Shown: positions 1-6,011, numbered from the stretch's first letter. The stretch: DNA of 6,310 nt from Candidatus Atribacteria bacterium 1244-E10-H5-B2 (GCA_003575245.1 NMQN01000551.1:1-6310), one strand, 5' to 3'. A program made the numbers and translations. The notes: generated by a model not told the origin, from the letters alone.

Positions 1-473
1 AACAAGATTTTGAAGAGCAATATCTTTATTTTAAAAAAGACTGTATTTATATTTTTTTATCTGCTTTGGGAAAATCTATTAACCCAAAATTAGTGCAAAA
101 ATTATGTGACTTAGACGAGTTTAAGGAATATTTTAAAGAAAAATGTGGCAACGCTCAAGATAGATGGGATAAAGTGGGTACTGAATTGGATTGTAATAAA
201 ATATTTCTGAAAAATATATTGGTACAATTAGGTATTCTAAGGAATGAAGTAGCTTTCATACTCAATAACACAGAAATTAATGATAAATATGTATTGTCAT
301 TTTTTAAATTACTTTCACAAAATGTTTATGGTTATAGGGTAACAGGCATAAATATGGAATATAATGAAAGAAATCGACTATTGGGTTTTTTATGGAAATT
401 ATTTGCGGGTTGGAGTTTTTCAGATGGATACAGGAAAGAAGACATTGTGAAATTAATGATTCAAAAAATATAA
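1..473 (+). CDS. 3' end of an unrecognised gene (5'-truncated by the window)
   Basis: The reading frame is open from the first full codon at position 3 to the TAA ending at 473, giving 156 visible residues. The first ATG-like start inside the window is a TTG at 66, but it has no ribosome-binding site and the frame continues upstream without a stop, so the true start is most likely before position 1. The visible part is mixed alpha-helical in character, rich in Lys, Asn, Phe and Leu. I see no signal peptide, no clear membrane helix and no catalytic motif I can name. The C-terminal part contains an aromatic stretch (FLWKLFAGWSF) followed by a short charged helix. It is followed after 72 bp by the channel gene on the same strand; whether they share a transcript is unknown. 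Function is not assigned. Confidence 0.7.
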   Translation, partial: QDFEEQYLYFKKDCIYIFLSALGKSINPKLVQKLCDLDEFKEYFKEKCGNAQDRWDKVGTELDCNKIFLKNILVQLGILRNEVAFILNNTEINDKYVLSFFKLLSQNVYGYRVTGINMEYNERNRLLGFLWKLFAGWSFSDGYRKEDIVKLMIQKI

Positions 474-533
474 AGAAGATAATAAATTGCAAAAAGTAAA
501 AGATAAAGATTTTTTTTCAAATATAAAATCTAA

Positions 534-539
534 AAGGAG
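534..539 (+). promoter_or_regulatory. Ribosome-binding site of the channel-fusion gene
   Basis: AAGGAG lies six bases before the ATG at 546. It is a near-consensus Shine-Dalgarno site and fixes that start. No convincing promoter was found in the 72-bp gap upstream. Confidence 0.8.
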
Positions 540-545
540 TCATTT

Positions 546-1691
546 ATGAACAAAGAAGAAAAAAGTTCCAACAAATGCCCGATATGCGGAAGACCAACTC
601 ACAAAGAATCAAAATATTGTATTTTTCATGCAAGCGCTGAAGAGAAGAATGAAGAGGAATTTAAGAAGGCGCTGAAAGAATATGTTAACAAGATTAAAAA
701 AGAAGATGGTGATTATGATTTTAAGGAATTTATTTTTGTTGGTATTATAAATTTTAAGAAAGATTTAAATATTACTGTTTTTAAAAATACTCACTTTACG
801 AAGGCAACCTTCAAGGAAGTTGCTTTCTTTTGGGAGGCAACCTTCGAGGGAGATGCTGACTTTTGGGGAGCAACCTTCGAGGGAGATGCTCACTTTGGGG
901 TGAAATCCTTTGTAAATGGTGTGAATCTTGAAAAAATTAAAGCATTCTCTGGAAAGAAATTATTTTTCAAATTAAATAATGAGAAAGGGAAAATAAATTT
1001 TAAACGTGCTTACTTAGAAAATACGGATTTAGACATAGAATTAGTTAAGGGTGTATTAATTGATTTTACTGGTGCGTTACTTAGGAACACAAAAATACGA
1101 AGAGAGCAAATAGAAAATCATATTCTCCAGGAAAAGGAGAAAGAATTTTCTAAAGCTAAAGAAATATACCTACTCCTTAAAAACAATTTCCACAGTATTG
1201 GGCAATATGATGATGAAAGTTGGGCTTTTAAAAAAGAAAAAGATATGGAGAGAAAAAGTAATTTTCATTTTAAGACTTTGCATAAATGGCTTTGGTCTTG
1301 TTTTTTAAATGCACTTTATGGTTATGGAGAGAAACCAGAAAGAGTTATAGTTTCTGCAATAGCAATAATTATTATTTTTGCTTTTGTTTTTATGAATTTT
1401 GGTATTGATGCTAATCCACAGTTAGATACTATACCAAAATATAATATCTTAAAAGAATTATTTATGGGAATTCGATATGGAGATTTATTAGTTAGATTAA
1501 AAGATATATCATTGGAGCAGATAAAAAATTGTTTGTATTTTAGTACCGTTACTTTTACTACATTAGGATTAGGAGATTTTCGTCCTGTTGAAGGTTGGGG
1601 TAGAATATTTGTAGGGGTAGAAGCCTTTATTGGTGCTTTAATGATAGCGCTTTTTATTTATACATTTGCGAGGAGAACAGGGGGAAGGTAA
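546..1691 (+). CDS. Zinc-ribbon / pentapeptide-repeat / two-helix potassium-channel fusion protein
   Basis: The 381-residue product has four visible parts. Residues 11-28 form a C-x2-C-x10-C-x2-H set (C11, C14, C25, H28) that looks like a small zinc-binding ribbon. Residues about 62-180 are degenerate pentapeptide-repeat sequence, with the clearest units (ATFEGDADFWG type) at 87-119. Residues about 200-245 are a charged helical linker of the kind seen in pentapeptide proteins joined to channels (AKEIYLLLKNN, then AFKKEKDMERKSN). Residues 264-285 are a first membrane helix, 328-344 a pore loop with the filter TTLGLGD (338-344), and 353-375 a second helix, matching the Ion_trans_2 layout. Family knowledge suggests a K+-selective pore with a cytosolic N-terminal sensor; the filter has Leu where canonical TVGYGD has Tyr, so selectivity is inferred. 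A ligand for the repeat domain is unknown. The start is set by a good ribosome-binding site. The next gene begins 169 bp downstream, and no GC-rich terminator was seen between. Confidence 0.88.
   Translation: MNKEEKSSNKCPICGRPTHKESKYCIFHASAEEKNEEEFKKALKEYVNKIKKEDGDYDFKEFIFVGIINFKKDLNITVFKNTHFTKATFKEVAFFWEATFEGDADFWGATFEGDAHFGVKSFVNGVNLEKIKAFSGKKLFFKLNNEKGKINFKRAYLENTDLDIELVKGVLIDFTGALLRNTKIRREQIENHILQEKEKEFSKAKEIYLLLKNNFHSIGQYDDESWAFKKEKDMERKSNFHFKTLHKWLWSCFLNALYGYGEKPERVIVSAIAIIIIFAFVFMNFGIDANPQLDTIPKYNILKELFMGIRYGDLLVRLKDISLEQIKNCLYFSTVTFTTLGLGDFRPVEGWGRIFVGVEAFIGALMIALFIYTFARRTGGR
804..902 (+). repeat. Three 33-bp tandem units inside the channel-fusion gene
   Basis: Units lie at 804-836, 837-869 and 870-902. 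The second and third share 21 identical bases at their starts (837-857 and 870-890), while the first is more diverged. Each encodes an 11-residue unit beginning ATF, which is a common arrangement in pentapeptide proteins with one extra residue per two quintets. The period is a multiple of three, so copy-number change would keep the frame. Confidence 0.8.
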
Positions 1692-1860
1692 ATCTAATAT
1701 ATTTAAAAATATTCTTAAAAAGTTAGAAAAATATCAAGAAATGACCTCTTAAATCTGAAAAGATATTTAGTTCTATTACAATGAAATATTAAGACAATAT
1801 AAAAATGACCGACAAAGATCCATGTTTCTAATTCCAAGATAGGATAAATTAATTTAAAAA

Positions 1861-3207
1861 ATGTATAAGAATGTATCGGAAATAATATTTAATATCCTGA
1901 TTAATAAATTAAGACAAATTGAAGGGTTAATTGCGGGAGAATTAATAATTGTATTGCTATGGGTTTTTGCAAAATCTAATTTTCCTTATTACATAGCCTT
2001 ATTTCTAATTATTTTTTGGTTTTTAATTTGGTATTTAATAAGTGGTAGATATATTTTAATTGTTTCAAAGAATGAGATTATTTTTTGTTTTAATACTGAC
2101 GATAAATCAAGAGCTTATTATAAAAAAGTATTAAAAAAATTAATAGATCATTTGGATTCTTATAATTTAAACATTAAAATTCGTGATATTGCACCTGATA
2201 TAATAAATAGTACTAAAAAAGCAATAAAATATCGAAAAAAATATGATATTGGCCTCATCGTCTGGGGCTATGCTTTTTCAGAAACAAAAAATGGAAAAGA
2301 TATAATACACTTTAAACCTCATTATACGTGTAGAATTAATAAAACATTGAGAGAAAAACTAGAATTATTTTTAGCAGATCTTTCGCTAATAATAGGAAAA
2401 AAAGACTGGAATATTAGCTTAGACAACACTTTGCCAGAAGAGGCAAAAATAGTAAATAATTTTATAGAAGTATCCATTTTTATAATAGGTATTCATTCTT
2501 ATACAGATTATAAATTAAACGAAGCAATTAGATTATTTAATATATTAAAAGTCATGATTCCTAACATGCAAGAAGAACCTTTTAAAAAATTTATTCAAGG
2601 GAGAATAAATTCTTTAATAATTGAAACAAATTTAAAATTAGGTGACATTGAATATGAAAATAAAAGATATGACAAGGCAAGGAAATGTTATTTAGAGATA
2701 GATAAATACAAGATTAATAAATTCAAGATTTATCTAAAATTAGGTGTAATTGAATATTTTTTCAATAACCTTGAAGATGCGAAAGATTATATAAAGAAAG
2801 CAAAAAAAATTAATAAAAACCATCCAGTTATATATATTGATTCTGCTTTTTTTGCGACCTTGGATAAAAATTATGAAAGTGCGCTTTACTGGTACAAAAA
2901 AGTAATGAATTTGATAGCTTCAGTTGATTTGGCAGTTATACCTTTATTGGAGTTTTTATTCGATAGATATAAGGAAAATAAAAATGAATTAGCATATCTT
3001 TTTGCGATAGGAATAATAAATTATAAATTTGCGGATAGAGAAAAGGGTTTATCAGATTTATCAAATTTCATAAAAAAAACAAAGAAGCTACAAAAATATT
3101 CTTCTATGACAAAATATTCTAAAGAATTGTTATGCAAACAAAAATATCAAAGAGCAAAGAAAGATAAAAAAGGAAGATTAAAAAGAGAAAGAAGGAAACG
3201 CAAATAA
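1861..3207 (+). CDS. Membrane-anchored TPR-like protein with an unrecognised middle domain
   Basis: The product is 448 residues. Two hydrophobic helices lie at about 22-38 and 42-61, linked by a short turn, so the protein is probably a hairpin anchor with the bulk in the cytosol (topology inferred). Residues about 64-185 form an alpha/beta-looking domain; the stretch YDIGLIVWGYAFSE (128-141) resembles the D-x-(hydrophobic)-W-G strand seen in TolB-like domains of adenylate-cyclase-associated and TPR proteins, but this likeness is weak. Residues about 214-350 contain helix pairs with TPR-like spacing, best at 255-282, 288-317 and 323-350 (Y/A-x-AxxxYxK patterns). Residues 429-448 are almost wholly Lys/Arg and could bind nucleic acid or lipid. 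The ATG at 1861 follows an in-frame TAA at 1855-1857, so it cannot start further upstream in frame; no good ribosome-binding site precedes it. Base composition is very AT-rich. A role in signalling or scaffolding is conceivable; none is assigned. Confidence 0.8.
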   Translation: MYKNVSEIIFNILINKLRQIEGLIAGELIIVLLWVFAKSNFPYYIALFLIIFWFLIWYLISGRYILIVSKNEIIFCFNTDDKSRAYYKKVLKKLIDHLDSYNLNIKIRDIAPDIINSTKKAIKYRKKYDIGLIVWGYAFSETKNGKDIIHFKPHYTCRINKTLREKLELFLADLSLIIGKKDWNISLDNTLPEEAKIVNNFIEVSIFIIGIHSYTDYKLNEAIRLFNILKVMIPNMQEEPFKKFIQGRINSLIIETNLKLGDIEYENKRYDKARKCYLEIDKYKINKFKIYLKLGVIEYFFNNLEDAKDYIKKAKKINKNHPVIYIDSAFFATLDKNYESALYWYKKVMNLIASVDLAVIPLLEFLFDRYKENKNELAYLFAIGIINYKFADREKGLSDLSNFIKKTKKLQKYSSMTKYSKELLCKQKYQRAKKDKKGRLKRERRKRK

Positions 3208-3351
3208 TAATTTTTTACTATTTCAAAATAATTGATAATTTTATAGTTAATTACTTTGCATTAAATGATAATATCTTATTTTAAATAGTTTAGGTTAGGA
3301 TATAAATAGGAAGTATATTTAATTGATAAAAAAAGGGGGAAATAATCTATT

Positions 3352-3371
3352 TAAGAGTACTAACGCTCTTA
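3352..3371. other. Small hairpin TAAGAG/CTCTTA inside repeat copy 1
   Basis: A 6-bp perfect inverted repeat (3352-3357 with 3366-3371) with an 8-nt loop. There is no adjacent U-run on either strand, so it is not a convincing terminator. It lies in a part of copy 1 that is not well matched in copy 2. Confidence 0.35.
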
Positions 3372-3404
3372 TTAGGAAGTTTAATTAGTTCCATTTTAAA
3401 GTTC

Positions 3405-3506
3405 TTAACAATTCCCGATTACTTCTTCTAACTTATGATACACTTTTTCAGTTTCATCACTCATACAAAAAGTTCGAAAATCGTTCTGTTGGGGGAGCCA
3501 AGACAT
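3405..3506 (-). pseudogene. Possible small ORF of repeat copy 1 (33 aa, probably frameshifted)
   Basis: On the minus strand an ATG at 3506 opens a 33-residue frame starting MSWLPQQNDFRTFC and ending at the TAA at 3405. The equivalent frame in copy 2 starts MSWLPLLDTFRTFC. Differences in the shared FRTFC codons are synonymous. Beyond the stop, the sequence at 3375-3391 still resembles the ELI-LP region of copy 2 (GAA CTA ATT against GAG TTA ATT) but is in another frame, so copy 1 looks like a broken version if the ORF is real. AAAGGG lies 6 bases before the ATG but sits inside the hairpin stem. The frame is also open upstream to the binding-protein stop codon. Expression is unproven; the block may be RNA rather than protein. 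Confidence 0.3.
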
Positions 3507-3510
3507 TTCC

Positions 3511-3536
3511 AGCCCTTTGGTATTTGCTGAAGGGTT
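3511..3536 (+). other. Conserved hairpin of repeat copy 1 (terminator-like, weak U-run)
   Basis: On the + strand A3511-T3521 pairs with G3526-T3536 around an ATTT loop, using Watson-Crick pairs and four G-U wobbles. It corresponds to the terminator hairpin of copy 2. The following sequence (GGTTATTGTTTTAATT) is only loosely U-rich, so termination would be weaker. It could end transcripts of the upstream + genes. Confidence 0.5.
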
Positions 3537-3563
3537 GGTTATTGTTTTAATTATTAGATACTT

Positions 3564-5432
3564 TTACTCATTCTTTGTTAAGCTGTAGAAATCTGCGCCT
3601 GCCGGTTCTCCAGGCATAATTGGATTATAGTACCATCCTTTAATCCAAGTTCTCTGTACATGGTTGCCGCGCGGTTGGTATGCATAGATAGATATTGCTT
3701 GATCGTGGGCTATCTTGGTTAATTCCTTGTAGATTTCTGCTCTTTTTACTTTATCTGTTTCTTTAAGTCCTTGTTCTAATAGCGGATCTACATTTTCTCT
3801 GGCAAACTCTCTGTAGGCTTCACCGAAGAAACTGCTGTAGTCACCATTGCTACCCATATAAACCGGTGCCCAGTTGTGCGGATCCGGATAATCGGCAAGC
3901 CAGCCTATGGTAGAGATAGGAAGTTTTTCTGCAAAAAAAGCTTTTAAAAAAGTTGGCCCCTGTAACCCTATTGGATCTAAGTTAAATTTTGGATTTAACG
4001 TCCTTGCATATTGTGAAAGCATATCACTTGCTGCCTTATGCATATCATTTCCTTCATTATAGAAGATATTAAATTTGCAGCCCCTTTCCCAGAGTTTGCC
4101 ATCCCATGCTAATTTGAATTCCTTTGTAGCTTTCAGCGGACTAAACTCATAGTACAGTTCCGGATCATCAGTAAATCCTATTACACCTTTGGGTATCGGG
4201 CCGGGATTTCTTATTGCCATCCCTTTGGCAACCTTGGTGATAAAAATATCATAGGGGAAGAGATAAGAAAAACCCTTTCTTACATGGATGTCAGAGAAGA
4301 AATCAGGTGGTATGCCTTCTCCATCTAATTTTCCACTGCCAATATAAGAATTACCTTCAGCATTGATAGTCCAGGGGAACATGCTTACAACGTTGGATAT
4401 TGTAGGAAGATTTTTTTGAACTTCTACACCTGCTATTTTTTCAACTTCGCTTAAATATTGAACCGGAATATAAGCTATGTCCGCATCACCAGTCTGGAGC
4501 ATCAATTTTCTGGTAGTATATTCGGTTACATATTTAAACTGGACATTCTTTATTTTGGCAGGTCCTTGCCAATAGTCATCGAATCTCTCAATTATTAATA
4601 TTTCTTCGGGAACCCACTTTTTCACAACAAAAGGACCGGTACCATTTTCAACGGCATAAAGGGGGTCTTTTTCATTTTCAGGGTCATGATGTTTCCACCA
4701 GGTATCAGCTTGACCATCCCAGGCACCTTGTTCCATCGCCCATTTTTTATCAACGATTGAAGACCAATTACCACAATGAGCAAGAATATTTAAGAAAGGA
4801 CCGTAAGCTTGAGCCAAATGGAAAACAACATTATCCCCGTCTACTTCGACTGTTTTGTCTACTTTGTCTGTGAATACCTTTGTCATTGCCTTTTTATGTT
4901 CTGATTTAAGCTCTCCCCTCGGATCGCCATCCACAAATAAGTCACTATAATTTTCAACACCCAAAGCCTCGACAGCTACATCCTCGATACCCCATGCACC
5001 TAAAAGTGGTTCACAAAGCATCCAGACTGGTCCACCGGATCTATCAAAGATTAATGCTCTTTTAAAACTATACACCACATCTTCCGGAGTTAAAATGTCT
5101 CCGTTGTGAAATTTAACATCTTTTCTTATCGGGAAGATATAAGTAAAACCATCATCCTTTACCAACCCATTCTCAACCGAAGGAACTTCGGTAGACAGCA
5201 TCGGAACAAACTCCGAAGTACTTTCCCCTTTATAATTAATTAGATTATCATAGGTTTGGTAAATGATTTCTCCGCTGGCAGTATCATAAGCCCAGTGAGG
5301 ATCCAATGATTCAGGTCCACCAGGAGTTGCAAAGATAATGGTATCAGGGTTTTTAATCTCTGCAAAAGAAAGAGAAACAAGCGCTGTTACGACTAATAAT
5401 AACAGTACAATTCCGAAAATGTTGCGGTTCAT
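3564..5432 (-). CDS. ABC transporter substrate-binding protein, family 5 (DppA/OppA-type)
   Basis: The 622-residue product is an extracytoplasmic binding protein that, by family, delivers peptides or other small solutes (nickel and sugars are also known in SBP_bac_5) to an ABC importer. Residues 1-24 are a Sec signal peptide: Asn/Arg N-region, a Leu/Val-rich core and a likely cut after SFA. There is no lipobox cysteine, so it is not an obvious lipoprotein. Mature features include the N-terminal strand and LDPHWAYDT region (43-51), the family signature around VKFHNGDILTPEDVVYSFKR (106-125), GTGPFVV (264-270) and WLADYPDPHNW (511-521). The length is somewhat above the usual 500-550 residues. 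Start choice is supported by AAGGA nine bases upstream and by the signal peptide. No permease or ATPase gene is adjacent, so the partner transporter must lie elsewhere. The gene is flanked on both sides by copies of the same intergenic repeat, and it appears richer in GC than the TPR gene. The substrate cannot be predicted. Confidence 0.95.
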   Translation of the reverse strand: MNRNIFGIVLLLLVVTALVSLSFAEIKNPDTIIFATPGGPESLDPHWAYDTASGEIIYQTYDNLINYKGESTSEFVPMLSTEVPSVENGLVKDDGFTYIFPIRKDVKFHNGDILTPEDVVYSFKRALIFDRSGGPVWMLCEPLLGAWGIEDVAVEALGVENYSDLFVDGDPRGELKSEHKKAMTKVFTDKVDKTVEVDGDNVVFHLAQAYGPFLNILAHCGNWSSIVDKKWAMEQGAWDGQADTWWKHHDPENEKDPLYAVENGTGPFVVKKWVPEEILIIERFDDYWQGPAKIKNVQFKYVTEYTTRKLMLQTGDADIAYIPVQYLSEVEKIAGVEVQKNLPTISNVVSMFPWTINAEGNSYIGSGKLDGEGIPPDFFSDIHVRKGFSYLFPYDIFITKVAKGMAIRNPGPIPKGVIGFTDDPELYYEFSPLKATKEFKLAWDGKLWERGCKFNIFYNEGNDMHKAASDMLSQYARTLNPKFNLDPIGLQGPTFLKAFFAEKLPISTIGWLADYPDPHNWAPVYMGSNGDYSSFFGEAYREFARENVDPLLEQGLKETDKVKRAEIYKELTKIAHDQAISIYAYQPRGNHVQRTWIKGWYYNPIMPGEPAGADFYSLTKNE

Positions 5433-5441
5433 AAAACTAAT

Positions 5442-5446
5442 TCCTT
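5442..5446 (-). promoter_or_regulatory. Ribosome-binding site of the solute-binding protein gene
   Basis: On the minus strand AAGGA precedes the ATG (5432) by nine bases. It lies three bases after the end of an inverted repeat at 5450-5478, so local RNA folding could affect access to it. Confidence 0.7.
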
Positions 5447-5449
5447 CTT

Positions 5450-5478
5450 TATCTATTTAATTTTAAATAAAATAGATA
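5450..5478 (-). promoter_or_regulatory. Inverted repeat in the leader of the solute-binding protein gene
   Basis: TATCTATTT (5450-5458) and AAATAGATA (5470-5478) are perfect 9-bp complements around an 11-nt loop. A second small hairpin, GATAA-ACAC-TTATC (5475-5488), shares bases with it, so the two cannot form together. This could be an operator or a leader structure; AT-rich sequence yields such pairs by chance, so confidence is limited. Confidence 0.35.
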
Positions 5479-5488
5479 AACACTTATC

Positions 5489-5525
5489 AAATCCCCTACA
5501 TTAAAAGAGCAGGGGGTTTTTATTT
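5489..5525 (+). terminator. Intrinsic-terminator-like hairpin
   Basis: On the + strand the CCCCT arm (5493-5497) pairs with AGGGG (5511-5515); the stem extends outward through a T-G pair and three A-T pairs to 5489/5519, and is followed by TTTTTATTT (5517-5525). No + strand gene lies directly upstream, so its natural transcript is unclear. In a minus-strand transcript it would sit in the leader of the binding-protein gene as a C/G-rich hairpin without a U-run, where it might act as an mRNA-stabilising or regulatory structure. Confidence 0.55.
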
Positions 5526-5573
5526 AAAAATAGAAAGATTTTTTCACTATAATGAGTTAAAATATTTCTTTTT

Positions 5574-5603
5574 AGTATATCATACAATTTTTTAGTGTTT
5601 CAA
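5574..5603 (-). promoter_or_regulatory. Probable promoter of the solute-binding protein gene
   Basis: On the minus strand a -35 box TTGAAA (5598-5603) and a -10 box TATACT (5574-5579) are 18 bp apart, and the -10 is preceded by TGA, giving an extended -10 (TGnTATACT). Transcription would begin near 5567 and leave a leader of about 135 nt. The -35 box lies within the end of repeat copy 2. Confidence 0.6.
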
Positions 5604-5826
5604 TATAATTATTGTCATTTTAGCCATAGGAAATATACTTATTGATAAATAATAGAAAATAACTAATTAAACATTATTTATTGCGCTTACAGGAAGGTTA
5701 ATTAACTCCTTTGGTTTATAGATATTTCGCAATTTTTCAATAATCTCACCCCAACAAAAAGTTCTGAACGTGTCCAATAGGGGGAGCCAAGACATTTTAA
5801 GCCCTTTGGCATTTGCTGAAGGGCTT
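5588..5826. repeat. Dispersed intergenic repeat, copy 2
   Basis: This is the second copy of the repeat described at 3211-3536, in the same orientation and about 2.38 kb away. The order of matching blocks is the same: 5588-5610, 5626-5649, 5691-5709 and 5754-5825. Compared with copy 1 it lacks roughly 60 bp between the first two blocks and roughly 28 bp before the core. No transposase, clear terminal inverted repeats or target duplication were seen. It is more compact than copy 1 and has the better terminator. Confidence 0.75.
5667..5795 (-). CDS. Possible small protein encoded in repeat copy 2 (42 aa)
   Basis: An ATG at 5795 on the minus strand opens a 42-residue frame starting MSWLPLLDTFRTFCWGEII and including KELINLP, ending with TAA at 5667. 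The first five codons and the FRTFC block are shared with copy 1, where TTC/TTT (Phe) and AGA/CGA (Arg) differ silently. GAG/GAA and TTA/CTA in the ELI block are also silent. AAAGGG six bases before the ATG could be a ribosome-binding site but is inside a strong hairpin stem. The ORF lies upstream of the binding-protein gene on the same strand, about 235 bp before its start. I do not recognise the peptide. It may instead be a coincidental frame through a structured RNA. Confidence 0.35.
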   Translation of the reverse strand: MSWLPLLDTFRTFCWGEIIEKLRNIYKPKELINLPVSAINNV

Positions 5827-5830
5827 TTTT
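5799..5830 (+). terminator. Strong intrinsic terminator at the end of repeat copy 2
   Basis: AAGCCCTT (5799-5806) pairs perfectly with AAGGGCTT (5819-5826), and the stem extends inward by TGGC/GCTG through two wobbles to a four-base ATTT loop. Six Ts (5825-5830) follow. This is a textbook Rho-independent terminator for a + strand transcript, yet no conventional + strand gene precedes it, so it may end a transcript of the repeat itself or block read-through toward the RRM gene. Confidence 0.7.
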
Positions 5831-5977
5831 GTTTCTATAAATTATCTTTCAGAAAAAGAAGGATTTTTAATGGCATGAGTAGAATATACCAAAAAATACT
5901 AAATTAAAATCAAATAGTTTCTTTGAGGTAAGAAAAATTCCTGCAAGTTTTTGACACAGACACTTATTGAAATAAAT

Positions 5978-6005
5978 TTGACAAAATTATAAACTGTGTT
6001 ATACT
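5978..6005 (+). promoter_or_regulatory. Strong sigma70-type promoter of the RRM gene
   Basis: A consensus -35 TTGACA (5978-5983) and a -10 TATACT (6000-6005) are separated by 16 bp. A start near 6012 would give a leader of about 210 nt. A second TTGACA occurs 27 bp upstream (5951-5956) without a good -10. The 6-bp inverted repeat ACACAG (5954-5959) and CTGTGT (5994-5999) flanks the -35 box, with its right half touching the -10. Confidence 0.75.
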
Positions 6006-6011
6006 TGTGAA

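Larger units (their letters stand above)
3211..3536. repeat. Dispersed intergenic repeat, copy 1
   Basis: This fills nearly all of the 356-bp gap between the TPR gene and the binding-protein gene. Three blocks match copy 2 in the same order: 3211-3233 against 5588-5610 (20 of 23 identical), 3306-3330 (ATAGGAAGTATATTTA, then TTGATAAA) against 5626-5649, and 3465-3536 against 5754-5825 (59 of 72, no gaps). A short block around 3374-3391 (AGGAAG-TTAATTA) also matches 5691-5709. Copy 1 is longer than copy 2 because of extra sequence between the blocks. It begins four bases after the stop codon of the upstream gene. Counts were made by eye. Confidence 0.75.

Noticed and set aside
66..473. A TTG start at 66 for the first gene
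   Set aside because: The frame stays open to the window edge and no ribosome-binding site precedes the TTG, so the gene is treated as 5'-truncated.
304..492. A 62-residue minus-strand frame
   Set aside because: It lies opposite the first gene for most of its length, has no ribosome-binding site and reads like an AT-rich antisense shadow.
804..902. Direct repeats as a CRISPR-like array
   Set aside because: The units are contiguous, in frame and encode pentapeptide repeats; there are no unique spacers.
1684..1752. A +1 frame running past the end of the channel gene to a TAA at 1750
   Set aside because: The channel protein ends naturally after its second helix with a short basic tail; 20 or so codons of open frame in AT-rich DNA is not evidence for a frameshift.
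1763..1789. ATATTT/AAATAT as a terminator after the channel gene
   Set aside because: The stem is only six A-T pairs with a 15-nt loop and no U-run.
3511..3536. The copy 1 hairpin as an intrinsic terminator for the minus-strand binding-protein gene
   Set aside because: On the minus strand the hairpin is followed by GGAAATGTC with no U-run, and several pairs become A-C mismatches.
3205..3556. TAATAATT at one edge and AATTATTA at the other edge of repeat copy 1 as terminal inverted repeats
   Set aside because: Eight AT-only bases, absent from copy 2, are expected by chance here; this does not support a MITE.
5875..5907. A ten-codon + strand ORF (MSRIYQKILN) after AAGGA
   Set aside because: It is too short, lies upstream of the mapped-looking promoter and has no conservation to support it.
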